Shown: positions 45,420 through 54,121 of the stretch, one piece after another
Layout of the letters: the number at the start of each line of letters is the position of its first letter
Numbering within the stretch: position 1 is the stretch's first letter
From: Bog-950 sp044225825
GTDB taxonomy: Bacteria > Bacteroidota > Bacteroidia > Chitinophagales > LD1
DNA: 64,000 nucleotides
Assembly: GCA_044225825.1 (NCBI GenBank)
Contig: JBGAIB010000004.1
Location: 62,001-126,000 of the forward strand
Direction of reading: 5' to 3'
Notes under the pieces: model-generated
Database searches by the model: none
Told to the model about the DNA's origin: nothing
What the model saw: the letters and a program-made list of their open reading frames with translations, nothing else
Made by a program: the position numbers and the translations under genes

Positions 45420-45475
45420 GTAAAGTTACAGACCGCGCTCACTGCATTGTCTGATTTCTGATCTCTGTTTTCTGC
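45420..45475 (+). repeat. Composite repeat B, copy 1
   Basis: About 55 bases starting GTAAAGTTACAGACCGCGC and ending in TGATTTCTGATCTCTG-type repeats recur at 45620-45674 with only two or three differences. Confidence 0.75.
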
Positions 45476-45485
45476 TCTCTATTTC

Positions 45486-45626
45486 AAAAAAGTGTAAAGA
45501 AGTGTAAAGTTGTGATTCCCTTTTGCCCATGGTGTCATTCTGAACGAAGCGATAGCGAAGTGAAGAATCCCCTGCTCACCTGGCGCGGATAGAGTAGTAG
45601 ATAAGAAACTGTAAAGGAGTGTAAAG
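45486..45626 (+). repeat. Composite repeat A, copy 2
   Basis: Near-identical to 45109-45256 apart from the missing 19-base piece and a few substitutions. It ends in CTGTAAAGGAGTGTAAAG, another copy of the short GTGTAAAG unit, which flows directly into repeat B copy 2. Confidence 0.75.
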
Positions 45627-45674
45627 CTACAGACCGCGCTCACTGCATTATCTGATTTCTGATCTCTGTTTTCT
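45620..45674 (+). repeat. Composite repeat B, copy 2
   Basis: Second copy of 45420-45475. With repeat A it forms the order A1, spacer, B1, A2, B2, as expected from a tandem duplication of an A-B unit with a diverged first spacer. Confidence 0.75.
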
Positions 45675-45700
45675 GAATTCTAATTTTAAACGTAAAAAGG

Positions 45701-45739
45701 CAAAAAAAATGCTCCGATAACTAAAAGCCATCGGAGCAT
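45701..45739 (-). terminator. Terminator of the RND efflux operon
   Basis: ATGCTCCGAT (45709-45718) pairs with ATCGGAGCAT (45730-45739) around an 11-base loop. Read on the minus strand it ends in eight T. It is 62 bases past the efflux pump stop. Confidence 0.82.
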
Positions 45740-45801
45740 CAATAGTAGCCGCCTATAAACATCAGCTTACATCATAAAGATCAGTGTTTATCAGTGTTCT
45801 A

Positions 45802-48800
45802 TTAAACAACGTTCTTTCTCTTTAAGGTAATCTTAGCTATCAGCGCAAACAACACCGGCACCACAAAAATGGCCAGTGTAGTTGCTGCCAGCATACCCCC
45901 AAACACCGTCCACCCGATGGTTTTGCGGGCTTCGGCACCGGCACCGGTAGCAAAAGCCAATGGCAACACACCAAAGATGAAGGCCAGCGAGGTCATTACA
46001 ATAGGGCGTAAGCGCAGGCTTACGGCTTCTAAGGTAGCCTGCACAATCTCCATCCCGCGGTCTACCCGTTCCTTGGCAAACTCCACGATAAGGATGGCGT
46101 TTTTAGCGGCCAGGCCTATCAGCGTTATCAAACCGATCTGGGCATATACGTTGTTATCCAGCTTTGGTAAAAAGGTAAGGGCCAATATAGAGCCAAAGGC
46201 ACCGATAGGCACGGCAAACAATACCGAGAATGGCACAGCCCAGCTTTCATATAACGCTGCCAGGAACAGGAACACAAAGCCAACCGAAAGCAGGAAGATA
46301 TAAAGCGAGGTGCTGCCTGCTTTTTCTTCCTCGGCGCTAAGGCCCGAGAACTCGTAACCATAACCGGCGGGCAGGGAAGTAGCGGCTACCTCTTTAAGGG
46401 CCTCAATAACCTGACCCGAGCTATAACCCGGTTTAGGTTCACCGTTAATTTCAACCGATGGAAAAATATTGTAATGCGAAATCAAGGCGGCCTGTTCGAT
46501 GGTGCGCGAGGTGGTAATGGCACTTAAAGGCACCATGCCCCCGGTATTGTTGCGCACATAGTATTTCTCCAGCGCTGCCAAACTACCGCGGTAGGTAGAA
46601 TCGGCCTGGGCCATTACACGGAAGTTACGTCCGTAAAGGTTAAAGTCGTTGATGTAGGTACTGCCCAGCATGGTGTTCATTACTCCATAAGCCTCGGCAA
46701 TGTTTACGCCCATCTTCTTGGCCTTATCGCGGTCCAGGTCTATTTTATAACCGGGCGTGCGCACGTTAAAGAAGGTGTACGCCATGGCAATTTCGGGGCG
46801 CTTGCGCAACTCGGCCAAAAAGTTGTTGGTTACGCGTTCAAAGCCTTTCAGGTCGTCGGTGCTTTCGCGCTTCTGCAACTCGAAGGTAAAACCGCCGGTG
46901 CTGCCCAGGCCGCGGATAGCAGGAGGGATAATGGCCATGCCGTTTATCTCCTTAAACTGACCAAGCTTGGCCTGTATGTTGTTCTTAATAGCATAGAGAT
47001 CCTCGTTGGCGCTCTTGCGTTCTTCCCACGGTTTCAGCAGCACGAAGATGGTGCCCACGTTGGATTTGGTAGAGAAGCTAACGGCATTTAACCCCGCTAA
47101 TGCACCGGTGTTCTTAATGCCGGGCACGGTCATAATCTCTTTAATGATTTGCTTCATTACTTCGATGTTATGGACGGTAGAGGTAGCCTCGGGCAGTTCG
47201 TAGGTTACAAACATATAGCCCTGGTCTTCGGTAGGTATAAAGCCGGTAGGTTTTGCCTTGAACAAAAAGCCAAGGCCCACAAACAGGCACACCAGCATTA
47301 CCAATACCAGCGGAGTGGCTTTTATCCATTTAGCAACGCCATTGGTATAGCCGCGTGTAACCTTCTCAAACCAGCGGTTAAACGCACCGAAGAAGCGGTC
47401 TAAGATGTTAGGCTTATCGTTGTTGTTACTCGGGCGCAATAGGGTGCTGCACAAAGCAGGTGCCAGCGAGAGGGCCACAAAGGCCGAGATGAGCACCGAA
47501 ATGGCAATGGTAATAGCAAACTGCTGATACAGGCGGCCTACAATACCTGGTATAAAACCAACGGGTATAAACACGGCAGCCAATATCAGGGCAATGGCGA
47601 TAACGGGGCCGGAGATCTCCTGCATAGCTTTGCGGGTGGCCTCCAGCGGACTCAGCTTCTCGTGGTCAATAAGGTGCTGCACGGCTTCTACCACCACAAT
47701 GGCATCATCCACCACTATACCAATGGCCAGTATCATGCCAAACAGGGTAAGGGTGTTGATGGAGAAACCAAGCAGCGGGAAGAGGATAAAGGTGCCTATC
47801 AGCGAAACCGGAATAGCCAGCACGGGGATAAGTGTAGCGCGCCAGTTTTGCAGAAACAGGAACACCACGATAACCACCAGCAGCAGGGCTTCGATAAAGG
47901 TATGGGCCACTTCGTCGATAGAGGCGCTAACAACGGATACGGTTTCGTAAGGCACCAGGTAGTCCACATCTTTCGGGAAGGACTTCTTCATTTTGTCGAT
48001 GGCCTGGTTAACGCCTTCGTAGGTTTCCAGCGCATTGGCGCCCGGCGATTGGAAGATGAGCATAAACGCAGCAGGCTTGCCGTTTACAAAAGCATTGTTG
48101 CTGTAGCTGAACTTACCCAGCTCCACACGTGCCACATCTTTTAAATATGTTACGGCACCGGTTTGCGGGTTACTGCGCACAATCACGTTCTCGAACTCCT
48201 CCTTTTTAGTTAGGCGGCTGTTGGTGAACACGCTGTATTCAAAGCCCTGGTTGCTGGGTTGTGGGGTGCTGCCGATTGCGCCTACAGCCACCTGCAGGTT
48301 TTGTTCTTGTAAGGCAGCAAGCACTTCGTTGCTGCTCATGCCCAGGGCGGCCAGCTTATCGGGGTTTAACCATACGCGCATGCTAAAGTCATCGGCCCGC
48401 GATACGATATCGCCCACGCCTTTAACACGTAGCAAGGCATCTTTTACATAGATGTTGGCGTAGTTGCCCAAAAAGTTGGCATCGTGCGTACCATTGGGCG
48501 AATACAGCGCAATAACCATCATAATGCTGGGGCTGCGCTTTTTCACGGTAAGGCCCAGGCGCTTAACGGCATCGGGCAGGGTGGGCTCGGCAACGCTAAC
48601 GCGGTTCTGCACATCCAGCGCAGCAATGTCGATGTTGGTGCCTACGTCAAACGTTACGTTAATGGCACTGGCGCCATCGGCGGTACTGTTGCTGCTCATA
48701 TACTGCATGCCGGGTGTACCGTTCACCTGCGTCTCAATAGCCGTGGTGGTGGTTTGCTCCACCGATTGTGCATCAGCCCCGGTAAACATACCGGTGATGG

Positions 48801-48933
48801 ACACCTGAGGAGGCGTAATATCGGGGTATTGGGCTACGGGCAGGTTGAGCATACTGATGAACCCTACTGCCACTATAACGATGGAAATAACCATGGCCGT
48901 AATAGGCCGTTTTATAAATACTTCAGCGATCAT
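45802..48933 (-). CDS. RND efflux pump inner-membrane transporter (HAE1/AcrB-like)
   Basis: The 1043-residue protein has the AcrB layout: 12 membrane segments, two large periplasmic loops, GIVVDDAIVVVEAVQ with the proton-relay aspartate pair in TM4, and LPEATSTVHNIEV-type loops. The N-terminus MIAEVFIKRPITAMVISI and the QYPDITPPQVSI motif place it in the hydrophobe/amphiphile exporter family. It would pump drugs, detergents or bile-like compounds out with the adaptor and TolC partner encoded just upstream. It is the last gene of a four-gene unit headed by a TetR gene. The exact substrates are unknown. Confidence 0.93.
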   Translation of the reverse strand: MIAEVFIKRPITAMVISIVIVAVGFISMLNLPVAQYPDITPPQVSITGMFTGADAQSVEQTTTTAIETQVNGTPGMQYMSSNSTADGASAINVTFDVGTNIDIAALDVQNRVSVAEPTLPDAVKRLGLTVKKRSPSIMMVIALYSPNGTHDANFLGNYANIYVKDALLRVKGVGDIVSRADDFSMRVWLNPDKLAALGMSSNEVLAALQEQNLQVAVGAIGSTPQPSNQGFEYSVFTNSRLTKKEEFENVIVRSNPQTGAVTYLKDVARVELGKFSYSNNAFVNGKPAAFMLIFQSPGANALETYEGVNQAIDKMKKSFPKDVDYLVPYETVSVVSASIDEVAHTFIEALLLVVIVVFLFLQNWRATLIPVLAIPVSLIGTFILFPLLGFSINTLTLFGMILAIGIVVDDAIVVVEAVQHLIDHEKLSPLEATRKAMQEISGPVIAIALILAAVFIPVGFIPGIVGRLYQQFAITIAISVLISAFVALSLAPALCSTLLRPSNNNDKPNILDRFFGAFNRWFEKVTRGYTNGVAKWIKATPLVLVMLVCLFVGLGFLFKAKPTGFIPTEDQGYMFVTYELPEATSTVHNIEVMKQIIKEIMTVPGIKNTGALAGLNAVSFSTKSNVGTIFVLLKPWEERKSANEDLYAIKNNIQAKLGQFKEINGMAIIPPAIRGLGSTGGFTFELQKRESTDDLKGFERVTNNFLAELRKRPEIAMAYTFFNVRTPGYKIDLDRDKAKKMGVNIAEAYGVMNTMLGSTYINDFNLYGRNFRVMAQADSTYRGSLAALEKYYVRNNTGGMVPLSAITTSRTIEQAALISHYNIFPSVEINGEPKPGYSSGQVIEALKEVAATSLPAGYGYEFSGLSAEEEKAGSTSLYIFLLSVGFVFLFLAALYESWAVPFSVLFAVPIGAFGSILALTFLPKLDNNVYAQIGLITLIGLAAKNAILIVEFAKERVDRGMEIVQATLEAVSLRLRPIVMTSLAFIFGVLPLAFATGAGAEARKTIGWTVFGGMLAATTLAIFVVPVLFALIAKITLKRKNVV

Positions 48934-48954
48934 GTTTTGCGATTTAGGGGTTGA

Positions 48955-50100
48955 TTACTTTTTAGCCTGTTCAGCGCCGGTTTGCACGGTAGAGCCTTCG
49001 TGCAGTTTCTGCACACCTTCTACTGCAATAACTTCGCCGCCTTTAAGGCCATCGTTGATGATTACATCGTTACCGACATACGTGCCGGGAACAACCTTGT
49101 GTTGGGTTACCTTGTTGCCTTCAACCACATACACAAAGTAGTCGCCAAGTTGCTCGGTAAGCGCTTTGGTTGGTATAACAACTACCGGTGTGCTGTTGTC
49201 GTTGGCAACCTGCACCGTGCAGTTCATGCCGGCGCGCAAAACGTTCTCCTTGTTCGGGAATTCGAGGCGCACCTTTAAGGTACCGGTTTGCGGGTCCACA
49301 GCGCGGTCGAGAAAGTTGATCTTACCGAAAGCCGGGTAAACGTCCTTCTCGCCAAAGCGAATGCTGAAGGTAGAGTCGTTGGTTTTGGCTCCTTTTTTAT
49401 CGAGCAGGCTAAAGCGGTAGATTTCCTTTTGGTCGATGGTAAAGTCAACGGCCATAGGGTCATCGGTAGATACAACGTTCAGCAGTGTTACACCGGCGGT
49501 TACAGCTGTGCCGGTTTTTACCTGCGAGATACCAATGGTACCATCGAAAGGAGCATAGATGGTAGTGTAGTTAACACCGGTTTGCAGGCTCTTAACGTTG
49601 GCTTTGGCAGCCGCCACCTGCTTTTGTGCAGCGGCAAGGGCAGCGTCAGCATAGTCAACTTGTTGTTTGGCTATAGCATCGTTCTTTTCCAGTTCGTGGT
49701 AACGGTCAGCATCTTTCTGTGCTTTCAGCAGGTTGGTTTCCTGCAGTTGCAGATTGGCCTGGGCCTGTTCGAAATTGGCCGTATAAAGCTGCGCATCGAT
49801 GCTGTAAAGCTTTTGGCCTTTGCGCACGCGGTCGCCATCCTGAAAGTAGATACCGGTGATGTAGCCGCTTACCTGTGCCCGCAGTTCAACGCTATTGAGC
49901 GGCACCACGGTGCCGGGATAGTTGTTGGTATAACTGGCATTGGTTAAGGTTACCGTGGCTGTTGAAATACTCACTGGGCCTTCGTTCCAGCCGCCGGCTT
50001 GTTGGGCCTTGCTGCTGCAACTGGAAAACTGCATGATGACAAAGGCGAGGATCAGTATTACGATGAATGCTTCAATAAATTTTCGGAGTTGAATCGTCAT
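48955..50100 (-). CDS. RND periplasmic adaptor (membrane fusion protein)
   Basis: The 381-residue protein begins with a hydrophobic segment and a candidate lipobox (MQFSSCSSKA), so it is probably lipid-anchored. The lipoyl-like half (VVPLNSVELRAQVSGYITGI, then GDRVRKGQKLYSID) flanks an alpha-hairpin (LQLQETNLLKAQKDADRYHE). The second lipoyl half (TTIYAPFDGTIGISQVKTG) and beta-barrel (VKVRLEFPNKENVLRAGM) follow. This is the AcrA/MexA family. It bridges the inner-membrane pump (21 bases downstream) and the TolC-like channel (24 bases upstream). Confidence 0.92.
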   Translation of the reverse strand: MTIQLRKFIEAFIVILILAFVIMQFSSCSSKAQQAGGWNEGPVSISTATVTLTNASYTNNYPGTVVPLNSVELRAQVSGYITGIYFQDGDRVRKGQKLYSIDAQLYTANFEQAQANLQLQETNLLKAQKDADRYHELEKNDAIAKQQVDYADAALAAAQKQVAAAKANVKSLQTGVNYTTIYAPFDGTIGISQVKTGTAVTAGVTLLNVVSTDDPMAVDFTIDQKEIYRFSLLDKKGAKTNDSTFSIRFGEKDVYPAFGKINFLDRAVDPQTGTLKVRLEFPNKENVLRAGMNCTVQVANDNSTPVVVIPTKALTEQLGDYFVYVVEGNKVTQHKVVPGTYVGNDVIINDGLKGGEVIAVEGVQKLHEGSTVQTGAEQAKK

Positions 50101-50124
50101 ATGGCTTCAGATTTTTTCGGGTTA

Positions 50125-51444
50125 TTAGTAGTTGATTTGTCCAAGGGCTTTTTGCAGGTCAACCTTGCTTGCCAGCACCTGGAATAAGGCATTGTAATAA
50201 TTGATTTGAGCGGTGCGCAGGTCTGTTTCGGCCACCAGCACTTCTAAGTAGGTTTTTACACCTGAGCGGTATTGCAGTTGAATAACTCGGTATACATCAT
50301 CGGCTAATTGCAGGTTTTCCTTTTGGGCGTTATAACCTGCCATGTTGCTGTTGTAAGCGGCCAGTGCTGCGGCATACTCGGCGTTCATGTTGTTTTGCAG
50401 GTCGGTAATATCCCAGTCGGCTTTTTTAAGCTGCCACTGTGCCTGGCGGATACCCATCCAGCGTTTACCACCCACTACAATAGGGAAGGAGAGGGTAAGA
50501 CCGGCGTAGGAGTTAGGGTAAGCCTTGCTGTAAAGCTCGCTGAAGTTGTTGTTGAGGTAATTGAGGTTGTAAGCTGCAAAGCCACCGATGGAAGGCAGGA
50601 AGGCATACTTGGAGTACTGCAGGCCTGCTACGTTTAATTTGCGCTCCGTTTGCAATTGCAAGTATTCAATGCGGTTGTTAAAGTCAGGCGAAGCAGGGCT
50701 GTTGAATTGAAGGTCCTTTTCAAGGGTGGTAGTATCGTAATCCAATACCAGTTCTGCTTTTGCCGGATAACCCATTAAGGTTTTCAGGTATTGCAGTTTG
50801 GCGTTTAGCGCTTCCTCGCTGCTCTTCTTTAATGCTACTGAATTGTTGAGCAGGATGGTAGCACGCTGGTAGTCGGTTTTATCAACTATACCGCTTTGGT
50901 ATTGGTTGCGGGCATCTTTAACGCTGCGTTCGAGGCGCACAATGGTTTCGGCCGCTACTTTTATTTGCTGTTGGGTTAGCAACACATCGTAAAAAGCTTT
51001 GCTTACAGCTGCTACTACGTCAATTTTGTTGCCCGTTACCTGCTGGTTGGCCAGGTTGCGCACATCCTTAGCAGAAGCGGCGGCATATACCAGCGCGGGA
51101 TTGAGTATGTTTTGCGTATAGGCAAACTGGTTAACGGAGGTATTCTCATTACCCAGCCGCACAATGTTGCCCTGAAACACGGTGGTTTGCAACTGGAAGT
51201 TGTGTTGCAGGTTGTAGTTGTAGCCAATTTGCGGATACCAATCGGCCAGACGGCTGTTTACCTGCGATTTGGTGATCTGCTCGTTGAGCTGTGCTTTTTG
51301 AATAACCGGCTGATGCTTGAGTGCATATTGTATGATGTTATCAAGCGAGCCGGATGTTAGGGCAGTATCGCTGGGCATCTGCGCTTCAAGCGAAAGCGGC
51401 AGCAGAGTAAACAGGAAAAGAATAACAGATAAAAAACGATTCAT
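50125..51444 (-). CDS. TolC-family outer-membrane efflux channel
   Basis: The 439-residue protein has a signal peptide (MNRFLSVILFLFTLLPLSLEA) and two tandem repeats of coiled-coil helices, with LDNIIQYALKHQPVIQKAQ near the N-terminus and YRSGVKTYLEVLVAETDL near the end, typical of outer membrane efflux proteins. Three copies would form the outer-membrane tunnel of the pump. It is the first structural gene after tetR, with a TGAC-N6-GTCA operator candidate (51472-51485) between them. No separate good promoter is visible there, so read-through from the tetR promoter is likely. Confidence 0.9.
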   Translation of the reverse strand: MNRFLSVILFLFTLLPLSLEAQMPSDTALTSGSLDNIIQYALKHQPVIQKAQLNEQITKSQVNSRLADWYPQIGYNYNLQHNFQLQTTVFQGNIVRLGNENTSVNQFAYTQNILNPALVYAAASAKDVRNLANQQVTGNKIDVVAAVSKAFYDVLLTQQQIKVAAETIVRLERSVKDARNQYQSGIVDKTDYQRATILLNNSVALKKSSEEALNAKLQYLKTLMGYPAKAELVLDYDTTTLEKDLQFNSPASPDFNNRIEYLQLQTERKLNVAGLQYSKYAFLPSIGGFAAYNLNYLNNNFSELYSKAYPNSYAGLTLSFPIVVGGKRWMGIRQAQWQLKKADWDITDLQNNMNAEYAAALAAYNSNMAGYNAQKENLQLADDVYRVIQLQYRSGVKTYLEVLVAETDLRTAQINYYNALFQVLASKVDLQKALGQINY

Positions 51445-51471
51445 ATTTTCGGATTTATTTCATCTTAGGAT

Positions 51472-51485
51472 TGACCAATCAGTCA
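51472..51485. promoter_or_regulatory. Candidate TetR operator site 2
   Basis: TGACCAATCAGTCA has the form TGAC-N6-GTCA and lies 28 bases upstream of the TolC-like gene start. It agrees at 12 of 14 positions with the site at 52095-52108 beside the tetR promoter. Confidence 0.55.
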
Positions 51486-51506
51486 TTTTTTTAAGGATAA
51501 ATTTTT

Positions 51507-52085
51507 TTAACTAACGCCTTTCCAAAGCACCTGGAAAGCTTCGTTTTGCCACTTAACCAAGTCAGACTCGGGGGCATTTTCGGCAACATATAAGGCTGCT
51601 TGATGCACATAGCCCGATATAAGTGCGGTTGTTAGGTCGGTTGAACTACTCTGTAATTCTCCATCCTGTATGGCTTTGGTAATAACATCGTTTAAGCCGG
51701 TTGAACTCATCAGCGCCTTTTCGCGGGTTATTTTGGTAATAAGCGAGGAGGTATGATACTGGCCCATAAATTTTATCTTCTCGCGGTTACTTCGGTACCA
51801 CTTAATTCTGCGTTCAAAAATGTGTTTGAGTCTGTGTTTAAAGGTTTGATGTTCCCATACACCCTCGGCAACAAAAGCTGCCAATTCCTCTTTCGATTCC
51901 AGGTAAAGGGCGTTCACCAAATCTTCTTTACTATTGAAATAACAGAACAGGGTACCGGTGCCCACATTCGCCGCCTGCGATATACTGGCGGTAGAGGTAT
52001 CCTGGAAGCACTTTTCGCAAAACAACTTAAGGCTGGCCTCCATAATGGCCTTACGTTTGTCGCTTTGTTTTTCTGCTGTTTTCAT
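51507..52085 (-). CDS. TetR/AcrR-family transcription repressor
   Basis: The 192-residue protein has an N-terminal TetR helix-turn-helix: KRKAIMEASLKLFCEKCFQD, then NVGTGTLFCYFNSKEDLVN. The C-terminal ligand-binding half is helical and unlike other families, so the ligand is unknown. It heads the efflux operon. Its promoter (52109-52138) abuts a TGAC-N6-GTCA site (52095-52108), and a near-identical site lies between it and the TolC-like gene. It most likely represses itself and the pump genes, releasing DNA when a toxic ligand binds. Confidence 0.88.
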   Translation of the reverse strand: MKTAEKQSDKRKAIMEASLKLFCEKCFQDTSTASISQAANVGTGTLFCYFNSKEDLVNALYLESKEELAAFVAEGVWEHQTFKHRLKHIFERRIKWYRSNREKIKFMGQYHTSSLITKITREKALMSSTGLNDVITKAIQDGELQSSSTDLTTALISGYVHQAALYVAENAPESDLVKWQNEAFQVLWKGVS

Positions 52086-52094
52086 TTTCTTGAC

Positions 52095-52108
52095 TGACTA
52101 AACAGTCA
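52095..52108. promoter_or_regulatory. Candidate TetR operator site 1
   Basis: TGACTAAACAGTCA (TGAC-N6-GTCA) directly abuts the tetR -7 box (52109-52116) and covers the expected transcript start, so a bound repressor would block RNA polymerase. The outer overlap TGACTG/CAGTCA (52091-52108) gives a second possible register of the palindrome. Confidence 0.6.
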
Positions 52109-52138
52109 CAAAATTATGAACTGTTTTTGATTTTGCAA
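52109..52138 (-). promoter_or_regulatory. Promoter of the tetR-efflux operon
   Basis: On the minus strand TTG (52138-52136), 19 bases, then TAATTTTG (52116-52109). Both elements and spacing fit the Bacteroidota consensus. The ATG of tetR lies 23 bases past the -7 box. Confidence 0.65.
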
Positions 52139-52303
52139 GGGGGAGAGTGAAATAATTTTATAAAAGGTTAAAGTTCAAGGTTTAAAATTCAGAATTGAAG
52201 AACTGCATACAATGCAAATTGCCTCGGTTCCGAGGTATAAGGAACCATAATTATAACATGGATATAGCTTGCTGGTTGAGAATGCGGAGCGAACTATTGT
52301 TGG

Positions 52304-52861
52304 TTAAACTTTCGGGAAACGCATCTTATAATCAACGCTTACAATGCCCTTAGTGATTTTTTCTAAACGGCTTTTTAGTAAGCTTTTCTTTAAAGGTTTC
52401 AGGTGATCGATGAACAGTTTTCCTTCAATATGATCGTATTCATGCTGGATAACGCGGGCGGTCATGCCATCAAAGGTCTTCTCGTGGGCTTTAAAGTCAC
52501 GGTCCAGGTATTTGATCACGATCTTTTCTTCGCGGTATACATCTTCGCGGATACCGGGAATACTCAAGCAGCCTTCTTCAAAGGGCCATTCTTTACCCGA
52601 CTCGTCCAGTATCTGTGCATTGATGAACACTTCACGGATGCCTTCACCGGGTTCATCATCATCATACATTTTATCACTATCCACTATGAATAAGCGGATG
52701 CTCTTGTTGATTTGCGGAGCGGCCAGACCCACGCCTTTCGCACGTTCCATAGTTTCGAACATATCGTCTATCAACTGCTGTAATCCGGGATAATCTTTGG
52801 TGATATCCACGGCACGTTTTCTCAAAATCGGGTCGCCATAGGCAACTATCGGTAATACCAT
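52304..52861 (-). CDS. def: Peptide deformylase
   Basis: The 185-residue protein has the three peptide deformylase motifs: GVGLAAPQ (residues 43-50), EEGCLSIPG with metal ligand Cys98, and HEYDH with His140 and His144. It removes the formyl group from new proteins using Fe2+ or Zn2+. Length and motif spacing are normal for the family. It is followed, on the same strand upstream, by the M28 peptidase gene, 76 bases away. The gene stands apart from the usual fmt partner. Confidence 0.95.
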   Translation of the reverse strand: MVLPIVAYGDPILRKRAVDITKDYPGLQQLIDDMFETMERAKGVGLAAPQINKSIRLFIVDSDKMYDDDEPGEGIREVFINAQILDESGKEWPFEEGCLSIPGIREDVYREEKIVIKYLDRDFKAHEKTFDGMTARVIQHEYDHIEGKLFIDHLKPLKKSLLKSRLEKITKGIVSVDYKMRFPKV

Positions 52862-52936
52862 AACAACAAGTAATTCAGGGCGCGAAGTTCCGTTTCCGGA
52901 GGCATAATTCCAAACAAAGGCAACTAAGCGCGTGAT

Positions 52937-54109
52937 TTAATGGGTTTGGTCCCAGGATTTAATAAAATCTGTAACAGCATCGCGCACATTGTCCAGGCTT
53001 TTCGGCTCAATGTTTTCCACTATATCGTGACGAGTGTGATAAGTGAAATCATATTTTTTAGCACTGATGCCAACGATAGTCACCGAGGGCAAACCGGCCC
53101 GTGCAAATGAAACGGCATCGGTGCCTCCTATTGGTAAGGTTGCCATATTGCAAGGTAACTGGAGCTTATCAAAAGAAGCTTTTAGGCCATTAACCAATGC
53201 TGGTGTATGTTTGGTGCCGTTCATCAGTTCGCGATGCACAATGGCAACTTCATTTACCAGGCGCACACTATCAATGTTTACCAGGTAAGCGTTCTCTTTC
53301 TTTAGTTGTTCCTTTTTGCTTTGGGCGTAAGCACGGGAACCGCAAAGTCCTTTTTCTTCGCTGCCAAAGCTTACAAAGCGCACCCGTGTGTTCTTTAAAA
53401 AGGTGCGGCCTTTTTGGTTCGGGTCTTTTAGGTTTTGGAACACCGCGAATGAAATAGCAATACCCGAGAGGTTATCCTGCGCACCATCTACAGCATGTTC
53501 GGCATGCATGCTCCAGTATACTATTAAGATAGGGGATAAGAGTAGAAAACCAACCCAGATGTAGTTATGGAAGGTTTCAGGCGAAAGCACATGCCAGAGA
53601 TAAAACAGTGGTTGTAATACCAGCAACACCCCGGCTACAATGGTAAGTTTTACTCCTAACTCGCCCAGTTTATACCACCAGGTATATTCGCGGGTGCTAT
53701 CCATGTGGCCGGCTATAAGAATGGTAGATTTTACAGTGCCCTGCGGCTCCAGTGTGGCATCTACATTACTGCTTGTTTGTTTAGGACCGGGGAAGTTGGT
53801 AAGTATATCGCGGTAGCTCATTAAATCGAAGATGATGAAGAACGCATTGATTAGACCTAAAACCAAACCGAATATAGCCCCACCCGGTACCCAATAAAGC
53901 GCCATGGCAATCAAGTAAAAGGCCACGTAGTATTTCAGCTTGCCAAAGCGGGCATCCAGGTATTCATCGAATTCAATCAACTGCACATCATCGGTCAGTT
54001 CTTCGCACACCGATTTAATATAGCGCTGTGCTTTTAGTTCCGATTCGCTGCCCGCAGGGCGCGGACCAAAGCGGTTGATGATTTCAGTAATTAATTCGAT
54101 CATGTTCAT
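52937..54109 (-). CDS. M28 zinc aminopeptidase with internal membrane segments
   Basis: The 390-residue protein carries an M28 metal site: His135 in LIAGHMDST, Asp208/Asp212 in DGAQDN, the Glu pair 251-252 in GSEEKG, and a late histidine in YHTRHDIV. Between the start and the catalytic part are a hydrophobic stretch near residues 60-98 and another near 152-200. The second interrupts the peptidase fold between the first and second metal ligands, which is unusual. It probably acts at the membrane on peptides or peptide-like substrates. No signal peptide is visible. It is 12 bases downstream of the formiminotransferase gene and likely cotranscribed. Confidence 0.8.
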   Translation of the reverse strand: MNMIELITEIINRFGPRPAGSESELKAQRYIKSVCEELTDDVQLIEFDEYLDARFGKLKYYVAFYLIAMALYWVPGGAIFGLVLGLINAFFIIFDLMSYRDILTNFPGPKQTSSNVDATLEPQGTVKSTILIAGHMDSTREYTWWYKLGELGVKLTIVAGVLLVLQPLFYLWHVLSPETFHNYIWVGFLLLSPILIVYWSMHAEHAVDGAQDNLSGIAISFAVFQNLKDPNQKGRTFLKNTRVRFVSFGSEEKGLCGSRAYAQSKKEQLKKENAYLVNIDSVRLVNEVAIVHRELMNGTKHTPALVNGLKASFDKLQLPCNMATLPIGGTDAVSFARAGLPSVTIVGISAKKYDFTYHTRHDIVENIEPKSLDNVRDAVTDFIKSWDQTH

Positions 54110-54121
54110 ATGTAGCTACGT

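Larger units (their letters stand above)
44404..45801. other. Gene-free stretch of 1.4 kb rich in repeats
   Basis: No credible protein gene is found between the hydroxylase and the efflux operon. The only reading frame over 60 codons (minus strand 44460-44666) overlaps strong hairpins and is probably not coding. Within it are paired hairpins with a terminator (44550-44610), a consensus-like -7 box (44681-44688), a palindromic GTGCACAAAT cluster (44978-45020), and two composite repeats (45109-45674). The stretch from about 44700 to 44960 looks structured but resembles no RNA that I can name. Confidence 0.7.
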
